Of a stretch of 64,000 bases of DNA, positions 53,265 through 63,581 are shown piece by piece. The position numbers and the translations under genes were made by a program. The DNA is from Bacteroidota bacterium (GTDB taxonomy: Bacteria > Bacteroidota > Bacteroidia > Chitinophagales > Chitinophagaceae): NCBI GenBank assembly GCA_018266575.1, contig JAFEAE010000024.1, forward strand, positions 1-64,000. Reading direction: 5' to 3'. How positions within the stretch are numbered: the stretch's first letter is position 1; each line of letters starts with the position of its first letter. Below the pieces are notes generated by a model. The model made no database searches and was not told the origin of the DNA. It was given only the letters and a program-made list of their open reading frames with translations.

Positions 53265-55997
53265 ATGGATGATAACCGAATTTGGATTTTGCTGTCCCGC
53301 AAGCTTTCCGGGAATATTTCCGCAGATGAATTAAAAGACTTAGAAAAACTTTTAAACGACGACCCGCATTTATCTTACCAGGTGGATATCATCGTTCGTT
53401 TGTTTGACGCAAAAAAAACGCTACGGACAGATACAACAGAACAGGCACTCAAAAATCATCTACATAAAATAAAAACTAACAAAGCATTCACTGACCGCCT
53501 TGAAAATAATAATCATTTTATGCTAAAAAATTATTTCAAAATCGCCTGGCGCAATATCACACGCCACAAAGTTTACACTGCTATTAATGTATTTGGCCTT
53601 GCATTGGGTATTTGCGCCTGCATAACCATTTACCTGGTCACTAAATTCGATCTTAGTTTTGATAAATTCCATCCGGATGGAAACCGCATTTACAGAATTG
53701 TTGGCGAATTACAAAATGACAAAGGCGATAAAGAATTTTTGAATAGCGTTATTAATGATGTTGCAGCATTTCAAAATCAAATCCCCGGGTTTGAAGCAAA
53801 AGCAGGTTTGATTGATTATGGAGAAAATGTTACTATTCCCGATGGTAACAAACCTCCAAAAAAATTTGATAACCGCATCGCCGGATCTTACAATACTTCT
53901 ACAATAATTACCTGGCCGGAATATTTCGGCATATTCAAATACAAATGGCTTGCAGGAAATCCACAGACCTTGAGTGAACCATTCAAAGTTGTATTGACAG
54001 AAAACAGGGCAAGGAAATATTTTGGCAACATTCCTATTAACGAAATGATTGGCAAAACGGTGATCTACCAGGATTCACTACGGGTGAACGTTTCGGGCAT
54101 TATAAAAGACTGGACAGAAAATACTGACTTTGGTTATACTGATTTTATTTCCATTTCCACAGCAACACATAGTTTTTTAAAGCAACGATTCAAAACAGAA
54201 GATTGGAGCATTCTTCAGCCACATAATTCCCTTACGATGGTAAAATTGGATAATGGAGTAACGGCCAATAAAATCAATAAAAGATTTGCTGCTTTTATTA
54301 AGGACTATGTAAAATTTCAACAGCCGGGAACAAAATTAACTATGTACCTGCAACCGCTGACTGATATACATTTCACAAAAGAATTTCGCAGAGGTGATGA
54401 TGGCGATGATTTTCGAAAAGCGTATATGCCCACTCTGTATTCATTGATGGGAGTTGCTGTATTTATTTTATTGATCGCTGCAGTGAATTTTATTAATCTT
54501 TCCACTGCACAATCTATTCAGCGTGCAAAAGAAATCGGTGTGCGGAAAGTTTTAGGCAGTAACAGGCTTAACATCACTTTTCAATTTCTTACCGAAACTT
54601 TTGTGTTAACAGTTTTGGCTGCTGTAATATCAGTATTATTAGTTAACCCTGTGCTTGCTTTATTCAAAGATTATATTCCCGAAGGAATTGAATTTCATAT
54701 TTTCAATATTTCTACTTTTCTGTTTTTGTTTGGTGTTATACTTATTACCACCGTTTTTGCAGGATTTTACCCGGCAAGGGTTTTAGCTTCTTATTTACCC
54801 GTTCTGAGTTTGAAGGGAGTCAACTTTCAAAAAGGTTCTGAAAAAATTAATCTCCGAAAAGCATTGATCGTTTTTCAGTTTACTATTTCCATGTTGTTTA
54901 TCATTACTGCAATCATCATGGGCAAGCAAATGAATTTTATGAAGAACGCCGACAAAGGTTTTAACTCGGATGCAATTATAACTGTAGACAAATGGCGCGA
55001 CCACGATGATAAACTAAAAATTCTTGCAGAGAACGTTCGGCATATTCCGGGAATAGATAAAGTGTTGTGGCAGGGAAATAACCCGATGGGATTTGCAAAA
55101 GCATCAAACACATTTAAGTTTAAAGGAAAGGAAGAAATAACAATTAACCCTGTCATTGAAGAAGGCGATGATCATTATATATCTTTTTATAAGATGAAAT
55201 TGGTTGCCGGCAGAGATATGATGCCTGGTGATAGCTTGCATGAATTGATAATAAATGAAGCGATGGCAAAAGCGATTGGGTTTACCAATCCGGCAGATGC
55301 TGTTGGCAAACAACTTTTTAATGCTTTTAATACAACACCTCAAGGAGCAAATGGCTACCCAATAGTTGGAGTTGTTGCAGATTTTCATCAGGGTTCATTA
55401 CACGATGCAATTGAACCGGCTATAATAACGAATATGAAATTTTTCAGGCATCGCGTTGCCATTAAACTTTCGGAGAAAGAAAAAAACACAAAAGATGTAA
55501 AAACAATTTTAGCTGCTGTTGAAACGGAATGGAAAAAAATATTTCCTGATGAAACATTCAATTATCAATTCATGAATGAGTCGATAGGGTTTCTTTATGG
55601 GCAGGAAGAAAAAACAGCATGGCTTGTAAATGTTGCGATGGGATTAACCATTTTCATTTCCTGTATGGGTTTATTTGGACTTGGCATGTTCACTGCAGAA
55701 CGAAGGACAAAGGAAATCGGTATACGAAAAGTTCTGGGAGCAAGTGTTGCAAATATTACAGCCATGTTGAGCCGGGATTTTGTATCGCTCATTATATTGT
55801 CAATCATAATTGCATCGCCGGTTGCCTGGTATTTTATGAACCAATGGCTGCAGGATTATGCATACCGCACCAATATCAGTTGGTGGGTATTTTTACTAGC
55901 AGGCGCTGCTGCAATATTTGTTGGTTTGATAACTGTGAGTTTTCATGCCATCAAAGCTGCTTTGGCAAACCCGGTGAAAAGTTTAAGGAATGAATAA
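53265..55997 (+). CDS. FtsX-type ABC transporter permease with N-terminal prefix
   Basis: I start it at the ATG at 53265 (910 residues); a TTG nine codons upstream is possible. Residues 1-85 form a soluble prefix domain resembling an anti-sigma/permease prefix. The typical Bacteroidota permease start MLKNYFKIAWRNITRHK follows, with two MacB_PCD/FtsX halves. FtsX signatures are RAKEIGVRKVLGSNR and RTKEIGIRKVLGAS, with about eight transmembrane helices. No ATPase gene is adjacent, so its partner is elsewhere. Confidence 0.9.
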   Translation: MDDNRIWILLSRKLSGNISADELKDLEKLLNDDPHLSYQVDIIVRLFDAKKTLRTDTTEQALKNHLHKIKTNKAFTDRLENNNHFMLKNYFKIAWRNITRHKVYTAINVFGLALGICACITIYLVTKFDLSFDKFHPDGNRIYRIVGELQNDKGDKEFLNSVINDVAAFQNQIPGFEAKAGLIDYGENVTIPDGNKPPKKFDNRIAGSYNTSTIITWPEYFGIFKYKWLAGNPQTLSEPFKVVLTENRARKYFGNIPINEMIGKTVIYQDSLRVNVSGIIKDWTENTDFGYTDFISISTATHSFLKQRFKTEDWSILQPHNSLTMVKLDNGVTANKINKRFAAFIKDYVKFQQPGTKLTMYLQPLTDIHFTKEFRRGDDGDDFRKAYMPTLYSLMGVAVFILLIAAVNFINLSTAQSIQRAKEIGVRKVLGSNRLNITFQFLTETFVLTVLAAVISVLLVNPVLALFKDYIPEGIEFHIFNISTFLFLFGVILITTVFAGFYPARVLASYLPVLSLKGVNFQKGSEKINLRKALIVFQFTISMLFIITAIIMGKQMNFMKNADKGFNSDAIITVDKWRDHDDKLKILAENVRHIPGIDKVLWQGNNPMGFAKASNTFKFKGKEEITINPVIEEGDDHYISFYKMKLVAGRDMMPGDSLHELIINEAMAKAIGFTNPADAVGKQLFNAFNTTPQGANGYPIVGVVADFHQGSLHDAIEPAIITNMKFFRHRVAIKLSEKEKNTKDVKTILAAVETEWKKIFPDETFNYQFMNESIGFLYGQEEKTAWLVNVAMGLTIFISCMGLFGLGMFTAERRTKEIGIRKVLGASVANITAMLSRDFVSLIILSIIIASPVAWYFMNQWLQDYAYRTNISWWVFLLAGAAAIFVGLITVSFHAIKAALANPVKSLRNE

Positions 55998-56112
55998 TGA
56001 ACGGTAAATGGTAAATTGAAAACAGGGACAGATTATAAAAGTAAGAGTCCGGTGAAACATGGCTTATACAATTGCCCGCTACCAGCAATGCTGCCGGTTG
56101 CAAAAAATAAAG

Positions 56113-56140
56113 AAGATGTACGTTTATGTACATCTTTTTT
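56113..56140 (+). terminator. Intrinsic terminator after the ABC permease
   Basis: AAGATGTAC (56113-56121) pairs perfectly with GTACATCTT (56128-56136) around a 6-base loop and is followed by T residues. It lies 115 bases behind the permease stop. Confidence 0.8.
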
Positions 56141-56249
56141 GTGCGCGGAATTTGCTTAAACCCGAACGAGCTTACAAAAAATATTTCAGTAATAATTAGT
56201 TATTGAAGATCATAAAATTCAGTTTAGTGATTGAACAGGAAAGTTTAAT

Positions 56250-56792
56250 CTACTTTACTGTATAGCTATAACAATCACTGCTTAAAACAGGTTCCAAGCT
56301 GGCAGAATCCACTATCTGAAAATGTATCCTGAATTGAGTGCCGCTTGGTATGGCTGACACATTTCGGTATAATGCTTCATATGCAAATCCAAATTTATCG
56401 GTGTGTATTGCCTGTGGGGTTAATCCCAACCCAAGCGTTAACCATGCTGTGCTTGAGCAAGTACTATCGGTAATCGGGTTAACTGCCCGTTGTAACAGAT
56501 AGGTGTGATTAGGTGTAAGGTTAAACACCCAGGTGTAAAGATTAATATTATGTACCGTATCGTTTTGCCTGAATTTGACAAAACCCAACGATCCATTGAA
56601 GCCTTCTTTTGAACCTTGTCCCCTGAGCACTACATTGAGGTTATAAGGAGCCGTGCATCCGGAAGTGTCGATCTCATCAAATGTATGATGCCGGAAATAA
56701 TCTACTGAACCTTTTTTGCAGGAGCCCATATACATTAACAGACCAGCCACCATTATGCCGATAATAGTGTTGCGTACGTAAAACGTTTTCAT
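56250..56792 (-). CDS. Hypothetical lipoprotein
   Basis: The ATG at 56792 is used (180 residues), giving a lipoprotein signal with lipobox MGSC; the longer frame starts 18 codons upstream without a signal. The mature part is a small beta-rich protein. No family was recognised. It lies 122 bases behind the LytTR regulator stop on the same strand. Confidence 0.7.
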   Translation of the reverse strand: MKTFYVRNTIIGIMVAGLLMYMGSCKKGSVDYFRHHTFDEIDTSGCTAPYNLNVVLRGQGSKEGFNGSLGFVKFRQNDTVHNINLYTWVFNLTPNHTYLLQRAVNPITDSTCSSTAWLTLGLGLTPQAIHTDKFGFAYEALYRNVSAIPSGTQFRIHFQIVDSASLEPVLSSDCYSYTVK

Positions 56793-56914
56793 GAAATTAT
56801 TTTTTTGGTTACTAATTGATGACAACATGAAAATAATTCCTTCCACAAGCGATTGGAGATATCAATGAGCATGTTGCGAAAAAAAGCGAGCAGACGGCAG
56901 TAAATAAGGGGCCA

Positions 56915-57670
56915 TTATAGTAAAATAGGTGTAATGAGTTTTAATAAATCTTCTTTTTTCCGACGGGCTACCGGTACTTCTAAATTATCCTGAAGAATCA
57001 AAGAGCCACCTTCACCTTTAATATACCTGGTGGCATAACTCAGATTTACAAGGAAAGAATGATGCACACGAAAAAACGGGTGAATGCTTAACAGGTCTTC
57101 AATTTCCTTAAGTGTGCGTGAGATTAATAATTGTTGGCCGTTAGCCAACCTGATGTTTGTATAATTGCTGTTGCTCTCGCAGATAACTATATTGGCGATT
57201 AAAACAAGCTCAAAGCCATGTAGTGTAGGCAATGCAATTTTTTGAGAAGAAATATCCCTACGGGGTTTTAATTGGCTGAGCATCGTTTTTATTTGTTCAA
57301 GAGAGGTATGGTTCGATTTGGCTTTAAGTTTATTAATAGCAGTTACCAGTTCATCTTTATCGACAGGTTTTATAAGATAATCAAGTGCGCCGAATTTTAT
57401 AGCACGTATAGCATACTGTTCAAATGCCGTAGTGAATATGATATCAAAATCGACCTCTTTTAATTCCTCAAGCATTTCAAATCCATTTTTCCCCGGCATT
57501 TCAACATCAAGAAATATAAGCTGAGGCTTTTTATCAAGTATGATTTCCAAACCGCTTTTTGCATTGCCTGCATCGGCAATTATTTCAATTTGAGGGCAAT
57601 ATTTTGCCAACTGCCACCGCAATGTGTCGCGACAATTTTTTTCATCATCTATAATTATTGCTTTGATCAT
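56915..57670 (-). CDS. LytTR-family response regulator
   Basis: The protein has 251 residues. The receiver domain has D8/D9 and phospho-acceptor D55 (LIFLDVEMPG). A LytTR DNA-binding domain covers about residues 145-250 (VICESNSNYTNIRL, RTLKEIEDLL, FFRVHHSFLVNL). It binds DNA upstream of target genes when phosphorylated. It starts nine bases after the LytS-like kinase stop, so the two form an operon. Confidence 0.94.
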   Translation of the reverse strand: MIKAIIIDDEKNCRDTLRWQLAKYCPQIEIIADAGNAKSGLEIILDKKPQLIFLDVEMPGKNGFEMLEELKEVDFDIIFTTAFEQYAIRAIKFGALDYLIKPVDKDELVTAINKLKAKSNHTSLEQIKTMLSQLKPRRDISSQKIALPTLHGFELVLIANIVICESNSNYTNIRLANGQQLLISRTLKEIEDLLSIHPFFRVHHSFLVNLSYATRYIKGEGGSLILQDNLEVPVARRKKEDLLKLITPILL

Positions 57671-57679
57671 AAAGTGTAC

Positions 57680-59890
57680 TTATGAAATAATTTCCACCGG
57701 CATTTTTATTTCAACACAAGTTCCTGCATTTTTTCCGTTTTCATCTACAACATCTTTTATAACAATCCGGGTTTCATTATTGTCTTGTTCATTTAATAGT
57801 TGCAATCTGTCTTGCGTAAGTTGAATTCCTAACGAAACCTTTCCGTTAATTTTTTCCTGAACTTTATCCGGCCTCCCTACTCCATTATCTTTTACAACGC
57901 AAATCAGAAATTCATCACCTTGTTTTAAACAGATATCAATTTTGCCTTTTCCGCCTTTCTTCGGCTGCAGCCCATGCCAGATCGCATTTTCAACAAAAGG
58001 CTGTATAATTAAATTAGGGATCATCACGGCAGAAGCATTAACTCCTTCGTAGTGAAACTCGTAATTAAATGGCGGGTCAAACCGGCTTTTTTCAAGATCC
58101 ATATACAGGCAGAGGCAATTTATTTCATCTTCCAGAAGAATAAACTGCATTCCGGATTGTTGCAAAACCATGCGTATCAGTTTTGCAAATTTGGTAAGAT
58201 AGTCTGATGCTTTTTCCGCTTCATTGTTTATTATAAATTTATTAATGGAATTAAGGCAATTAAAAATAAAATGTGGGTTCATCTGCGAACGCAATGCCTG
58301 CATTTCCAATTCAGTTGCACGTTGCCGCAGTTCGATAGTTGTTTTTTCATTTTCCAGCTTTTGCATAGCTAATTCTTTTTCTACCATTTGCCGTTTGCCT
58401 GCTTCATTTTTTCGTTTCAATGAAATATTTCTGAAAATTATAAAACCAAGTGTTGCGAATAACAATATTCCGGCAATCAAAATATTTTTCTTTAAAGATT
58501 CATTTTTCACCTGCTGCCGGCTTATTTGCAGTTGCTGTTGTTCGATAAGTTTTTCTTTATTCAAAACATCAATCTGATTTTTTTCTTTTTCATTTTCCAC
58601 AGCAGCCTGGTGAATTGCCAGTTTTTTTGAAAATATATCCAGTGCAACGGAATCTTTTATTAACGTATATTTTTTGAAATAAAAGTAGGCACTATCTGTC
58701 CGTTTAAGTTCATCATACAAATCAAACATCAGCAAATACCCGTCACGCAAATATTGTTTTGCTTTTTGAGCAGATGCATACTGCAATAACTCCCTGTTAT
58801 AATAAAACGCTTTTGCATTTTTTTTTTCGCCATGGTAAGCCTTTGCCATATCCAGCAACAAATGCATCAATTCACTTTTATTATTATACTGGTTAACCAG
58901 CGTTACATTTTTCATCAATATTGTCAACGCATCTGCAAATTTTTTTTCAGCCATTTTTTTTTCAGCTTTAGAAATATCAGGTAAATCATAGTAGTTGCTT
59001 CGGATGGTTAACAACTTTATACTTTGCAGGTATTTATCACTTTCATATAATGTGGAATCGTATTGATTGGGTACATAATAAGCATCACCAAGATCAACTA
59101 AGGGATGCCAGGTGAAATAATCAGCTTTCGGGTATTCTAAACTTTGAAAATAAAAATTCAGCGCTGATGCACGGTCGCCTGCAAGACGATATAAGTCACC
59201 AATCTTTGCCACTATTATGGCCGTGTTATAAGAATCATTAATACTGTTGAAAATGCTGAGGCCCTGGTTAAAATATGCAAATGACTTTTCATATGCCCCG
59301 GTTTCAAATGCTGCAGAGCCTTTAATGACAATAGCCTCACCTAATTGTTTTTTTATATCATTCAACTGCGATAACTGAATAATTAGATCGCAGGTTTTCA
59401 CAGTACTGTCATAATCCCCCCTGCAAAAAAATGCAAGTGCAAGGTTGAGATAAGTATCGGCCAGTATTTGTTTGTCATTTAATTTATTACATAAAGTAAT
59501 CGCTTCTTTGCAAATTTCTTCCTGCAATACAAAATTGCGCATAGCCACTCCTGCAATATGTGCTTTGTTATTAAGAGCGGTAACCAGCCCTTTTTCATCA
59601 TGCAACTGTGAGGATTCATCTATTGCTTTTTGGGCAAATAGCCTGGCAGAATCTGCATTCAGGTAAATGTATGCAGTACTTAACGTGTTCAGGCAATTAA
59701 TTCTTGCATCCCCGTTAAGCTGAAGCAATTCCTTTTTCAGGCTATCGATTTTTGTTCGCTGTGCATAAACAATATTTGAGAAAGAAAGAGCCAGGCAAAT
59801 TACAGCGATGTATAACTTATCCGTAAAGCAGGCTAATGGTAATTTAAATACCGGATCTGGCAGGTATGATGAATAAGGCTGCGAGTGCAT
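57680..59890 (-). CDS. LytS-type sensor histidine kinase with TPR repeats
   Basis: The protein has 736 residues. A signal segment ends near residue 43 (NIVYAQ). Residues about 50-415 form TPR-like helical repeats in the periplasm. A coiled coil follows, then one TM segment at about 470-486. The His_kinase domain has RSQMNPHFIFNCLNSINKF with the phospho-acceptor H540; the HATPase lobe has IIQPFVENAIWHGL and DNGVG. It pairs with the LytTR regulator encoded immediately downstream. Confidence 0.93.
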   Translation of the reverse strand: MHSQPYSSYLPDPVFKLPLACFTDKLYIAVICLALSFSNIVYAQRTKIDSLKKELLQLNGDARINCLNTLSTAYIYLNADSARLFAQKAIDESSQLHDEKGLVTALNNKAHIAGVAMRNFVLQEEICKEAITLCNKLNDKQILADTYLNLALAFFCRGDYDSTVKTCDLIIQLSQLNDIKKQLGEAIVIKGSAAFETGAYEKSFAYFNQGLSIFNSINDSYNTAIIVAKIGDLYRLAGDRASALNFYFQSLEYPKADYFTWHPLVDLGDAYYVPNQYDSTLYESDKYLQSIKLLTIRSNYYDLPDISKAEKKMAEKKFADALTILMKNVTLVNQYNNKSELMHLLLDMAKAYHGEKKNAKAFYYNRELLQYASAQKAKQYLRDGYLLMFDLYDELKRTDSAYFYFKKYTLIKDSVALDIFSKKLAIHQAAVENEKEKNQIDVLNKEKLIEQQQLQISRQQVKNESLKKNILIAGILLFATLGFIIFRNISLKRKNEAGKRQMVEKELAMQKLENEKTTIELRQRATELEMQALRSQMNPHFIFNCLNSINKFIINNEAEKASDYLTKFAKLIRMVLQQSGMQFILLEDEINCLCLYMDLEKSRFDPPFNYEFHYEGVNASAVMIPNLIIQPFVENAIWHGLQPKKGGKGKIDICLKQGDEFLICVVKDNGVGRPDKVQEKINGKVSLGIQLTQDRLQLLNEQDNNETRIVIKDVVDENGKNAGTCVEIKMPVEIIS

Positions 59891-59928
59891 AGTAAAAACG
59901 AATATCCTAAGTTAAATAATTGCGGTAA

Positions 59929-59962
59929 CAAAGTGTAAGGCAAGCGAACATTAATGAACAAA
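59929..59962 (-). promoter_or_regulatory. Candidate Bacteroidota promoter for the LytS-LytTR operon
   Basis: On the minus strand TTTG (59959-59962) is followed after 21 bases by TACACTTTG (59929-59937), close to the TTTG-N19-21-TAnnTTTG consensus but with one extra base in the -7 box. It lies 38 bases upstream of the ATG at 59890. Confidence 0.4.
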
Positions 59963-60125
59963 TTTTGCGCTATCACCAATTACTAAATTATCCTTTCCAA
60001 TTACTCACCTGGAATCACCAATGGATAAGTCAATAAGAAAAATTCATAAACTTGTTAATTTATAGATGAACTTTATATACCGAAATAATTTCAAAATAAC
60101 TGCTCTGAAAAACCGGCTAAAGTTT

Positions 60126-61490
60126 ATGAAACAACATCTTTTAGTTTTTTTTCTTTTTGCTATTTTTCTTCAGTTTACACCTATTCATGCGAGTGCGCAG
60201 GATTCTTCGGCAAAAAAGGAAATCGATGAACTGCGTTTGAAACTTAATGCGGACGGAACGCATTACATCAAATTAGTGTTGCTTGGCCAACTGTGGTTGC
60301 GGCTTAACCAGAATAATCCTGCATCTACTGTTTTGAAACAACCTGCTAATGAAACTTTTGATATTGGCATCAGGAGATTGCGGTTTCAGTTGTTTGGGCA
60401 AATTACTGATCACACCTTTTTTTATCTTCATTTCGGACAAGACAATTTTAATTTTCTTTCACAGAGAAAATTTACATCCTTTATACAGGATGCATTGGTT
60501 GAATTCAAAATTAAAAAAGGAAGCGAAGCATTTATACTCGGTGGTGGACTTACTATTGCAAACGGCCTTTCCCGTTTTACACAACCACAGTTAGTAAACA
60601 TCGTGTCAACCGATATTCCGGTTTTTACGTTGCCGACATTTGATCTTACTGACCAGGCAGGACGCAAGCTGAGCGTTCTGGCCAGAGGACAAATAGGGCA
60701 TCTTGATTATCGTGCTATTTTAAGCAATCCTTTTCCTGTAACAACAAGCAGCCCGGCTCCCCCAACAGGCAATCCTGTTTCTCCAAATGCAAGTTTCGCA
60801 CAACAAGGACATTCTTTACAATACAGTGGTTTGTTCATCTGGAATTTTTTGGACCGGGAACCACATGTTATATTATTTATGCCGGGAACATACTATGGCA
60901 AGAAAAAAGTTTTGAACCTTGAAGCAGGTTTTATTTCGCAAAAAAACGCCACTTGGTACAGTAAAGATAGTGGCCGCACTGTTGATTACCATCCGTTAAA
61001 TTGCTGGTCGGTTGCCATATTTTACGATGCCCCGTTGAACAAACAAACAGGTACTGCATTGAATGCCTACCTCGGATACTTTAATTACGATTATGGGCAT
61101 GGATACCTTCGTTATGTTGGAGTAATGAATCCCGCAGATGGATTGGCTTCGGCAAATTATATCGCAGGCAGTCAGGGCAATGCCTTCCCGATGTTTGGTA
61201 CGGGAAATATTTTTTATGCACAGGTTGGCTATTTATGCAGGAAGGACCTGTTTGGTAACCAGGTTGGCAGCTTAATGCCGTATGCAACTTTGCAAACCGC
61301 CATGTATGACCGGCTTGATAAACGAATGTCAGTTCTCGATTTAGGTATTAACTGGTTTGTAAAAAATAATACGAGCAAAATTTCCTTTGATTATCAAAAC
61401 AGGCCGGTTTATCATTTGCAGAATGCTGACCTAATAAGGGAATCAGGCCGAAAGGGACAATTCGTATTACAGTATCAATTCTTTTTTTAA
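60126..61490 (+). CDS. Outer-membrane porin (phosphate-selective-like)
   Basis: The ATG at 60126 (454 residues) directly precedes a signal peptide ending HASAQ; the frame opens 20 codons earlier with an ATG. The mature part has LKLNADGTHYIKL, FDIGIRRLRFQLFG and many alternating aromatic strands, and ends in F (QYQFFF). These fit a porin O/P-like 16-stranded barrel. It probably admits small solutes. It converges on the TolB/TPR gene with a 14-base gap. Confidence 0.8.
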   Translation: MKQHLLVFFLFAIFLQFTPIHASAQDSSAKKEIDELRLKLNADGTHYIKLVLLGQLWLRLNQNNPASTVLKQPANETFDIGIRRLRFQLFGQITDHTFFYLHFGQDNFNFLSQRKFTSFIQDALVEFKIKKGSEAFILGGGLTIANGLSRFTQPQLVNIVSTDIPVFTLPTFDLTDQAGRKLSVLARGQIGHLDYRAILSNPFPVTTSSPAPPTGNPVSPNASFAQQGHSLQYSGLFIWNFLDREPHVILFMPGTYYGKKKVLNLEAGFISQKNATWYSKDSGRTVDYHPLNCWSVAIFYDAPLNKQTGTALNAYLGYFNYDYGHGYLRYVGVMNPADGLASANYIAGSQGNAFPMFGTGNIFYAQVGYLCRKDLFGNQVGSLMPYATLQTAMYDRLDKRMSVLDLGINWFVKNNTSKISFDYQNRPVYHLQNADLIRESGRKGQFVLQYQFFF

Positions 61491-61504
61491 GGAACTAAGA
61501 AAAA

Positions 61505-62980
61505 TTATTGCGGAAGGCCGACTTTATTGATTAATTCTGCAAAACGCTTATCCTGATTAAAAGAACCCCAACGAGGATCTGTCTTCAACCAAACCAGCCA
61601 ATTTGATCGTTCATTATACGCATTCTCCAGCCATTGGAATGCATGGCTATCGTTAAGCCCTGCATATACCAGTGCAATTCCATAAGAGGTAACAAATTGA
61701 TGTAAGGACAAAGACATCATGCTGTCTAAAATTTTTTTTGCCTGCAGTTTCTCACCAGCTTCACCATACACGTGGCCAATGGCCGCCAGTGCTACAGGCC
61801 AGTTTGGATTACCCGCCAATGCATCCTGATATTCTGCAATTGCTTCCGGATATTTTCGTTGGGCTTCAAAACTTCTTCCAAGCCAAAGATGAGTCAGGGA
61901 AAGCTTTTGATCCATCTTAATGGACGTATTTAATTGCTTTATTGCAGCATCATAATTGCCGCTGTAATACAAACTAAATCCGATATCTGTTGCAATTGGC
62001 GCAGAAAGCGGATCCAATTCAGCAGCTTTCTGTAAAACTGCAGCAGCCTCATCATATCTTTTCATAGCGGTAAGATAATATCCATACCAATCGTACGCCA
62101 ATTCATAGTTTGGGTTCAATGCGATCGCTTTCCGGAATTCCTGCTCTGCTGCAGCCCAATCCCAATCGTAATAAAACCTGTAATAACCAATGGATGCGTG
62201 TGGCGCCGCCAATGTTGAATCTAATTGCAATGCTTTAACAGCAGCCTGCAATGCTTTAGGAAATGCCTCCGCAGGCGCAATAAAACTGCCATATCCTAAC
62301 GCCGTGTAGCAATCTGCTATTCCGGAAAATGCCAATGCATAATTACTATCTGTAGCAATAGCCTGGTTAAAATACTCAATTGCTTTTTTAAGATTCGGCG
62401 GGGTTCTTTTATTCCAGAACGATCTGCCTTTCAGGTATAATTCATACGCTTCGATGCCGGGGCTTTTTTTTGATTCATTTTGTGAATTGTGTAAAACGGT
62501 TACCTGTAATTTCTCTGCTATGGCATTGGAAATTTTATCCTGGATAATGAATGCGTCGTTTGCATCTTCGTCAAACTGTTCCGACCATAAATTAAAGCCA
62601 TCCTCCACGTTGATCAGGCTGCTATTCACACGCACACGCCCGGCCTGCTTTTGGATGCTTCCTTCAAGAAGAAGCTGTACGCCAAGTTCTTTACCAACTT
62701 CTTTTATATCGATGCTTTTGTTTCGGAACTTAAAAACAGAATACCTCGCTGAAACTTTTAATCCTTGTAAGTGGGAAAGAGAATTGATAATACCTTCACT
62801 AAGCCCATCACAAAAATATTCCTGTGAGGTATCATTGCTCAAACTTAAAAAGGGAATTACTGCAATAGATTTTTCATTACCGGGTATATCTTTCTCTTTT
62901 TCTGAAACTTTCTGTTTCGAAACAAAAAAAAGTATTGCAGCAACACCAATAATTACTATAATAGCAATTAGTTTTTTCAT
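61505..62980 (-). CDS. Membrane-anchored TolB-like/TPR protein
   Basis: The protein has 491 residues. One N-terminal transmembrane helix covers residues 3-20 (LIAIIVIIGVAAILFFV). A FlgO/TolB-N-like domain follows at about 40-150 (SIAVIPFLSLSNDTSQEYFCDGLSEGIINSL ... GVQLLLEGSIQKQAGRVRV). The rest is about seven TPR units (YALAFSGIADCYTALG, YELAYDWYGYYLTAM, WPVALAAIGHVYGEAG). In related proteins this pair is fused to a cyclase or winged-helix domain; here none is present. Confidence 0.88.
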   Translation of the reverse strand: MKKLIAIIVIIGVAAILFFVSKQKVSEKEKDIPGNEKSIAVIPFLSLSNDTSQEYFCDGLSEGIINSLSHLQGLKVSARYSVFKFRNKSIDIKEVGKELGVQLLLEGSIQKQAGRVRVNSSLINVEDGFNLWSEQFDEDANDAFIIQDKISNAIAEKLQVTVLHNSQNESKKSPGIEAYELYLKGRSFWNKRTPPNLKKAIEYFNQAIATDSNYALAFSGIADCYTALGYGSFIAPAEAFPKALQAAVKALQLDSTLAAPHASIGYYRFYYDWDWAAAEQEFRKAIALNPNYELAYDWYGYYLTAMKRYDEAAAVLQKAAELDPLSAPIATDIGFSLYYSGNYDAAIKQLNTSIKMDQKLSLTHLWLGRSFEAQRKYPEAIAEYQDALAGNPNWPVALAAIGHVYGEAGEKLQAKKILDSMMSLSLHQFVTSYGIALVYAGLNDSHAFQWLENAYNERSNWLVWLKTDPRWGSFNQDKRFAELINKVGLPQ

Positions 62981-63581
62981 ACGATTGCAGTTTTGGCTGA
63001 ATAAAGCCGGTTACTCAGCTATTTCTGATCTTCATTTATAAAATCGTTTTCTTGCAAGCCGTTTATCAGATCAAACAGGAGCGTTTGAGATAAAAAGTTA
63101 GTTGAATGAAAGTTACTGATTTGTTTTTATTTTTTACAGGGGATATTTACCTGAGAAATGCAAGCTGAATAAAATCCTTCGATACAAGTCGGTGCTGTAT
63201 AAATATCTAATGTAAGCAATGCACCATCTGCTAAAAATAAAAAAGATGTACGTGCATGTATATCTTTTTTTGTGCCCAAAACTAGCCTGAGTTTGAAGGA
63301 ATTCTTGAAGGATATTTCAACAATTATTCACTTTGTAAGGTAAAATCAACGTGCTCAATTTTTCATTTCTAAATTAAACACAACCTTTTGTTTTAATTTG
63401 ATTGACTAGATTTGCTATGCACTTTCCAAGTCATTCTTAAAGATATTGGATGTTTTTAGTTCATTTAAAGAAACGACAAACTCACTCGTTCAAATTATTG
63501 TTGTTTATTTTAAAGTGATTAGAATGAGCTTTGATCAGTAGTAAGATATTCGAATTTCATAGTATCCTACAATCATCATGA
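62981..63581. other. 601-base spacer without a supported gene
   Basis: No frame of convincing length or codon use was seen on either strand. The only structure recognised is the terminator-like hairpin at 63242-63267, which resembles that at 56113-56140. Confidence 0.55.
63242..63270 (+). terminator. Terminator-like hairpin
   Basis: AAAGATGTAC (63242-63251) pairs with GTATATCTTT (63258-63267), including one G-U pair, and is followed by T residues. It shares the stem start AAAAAATAAA..AAGATGTACGT with the terminator at 56113, but no plus-strand gene lies directly upstream. Confidence 0.55.
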
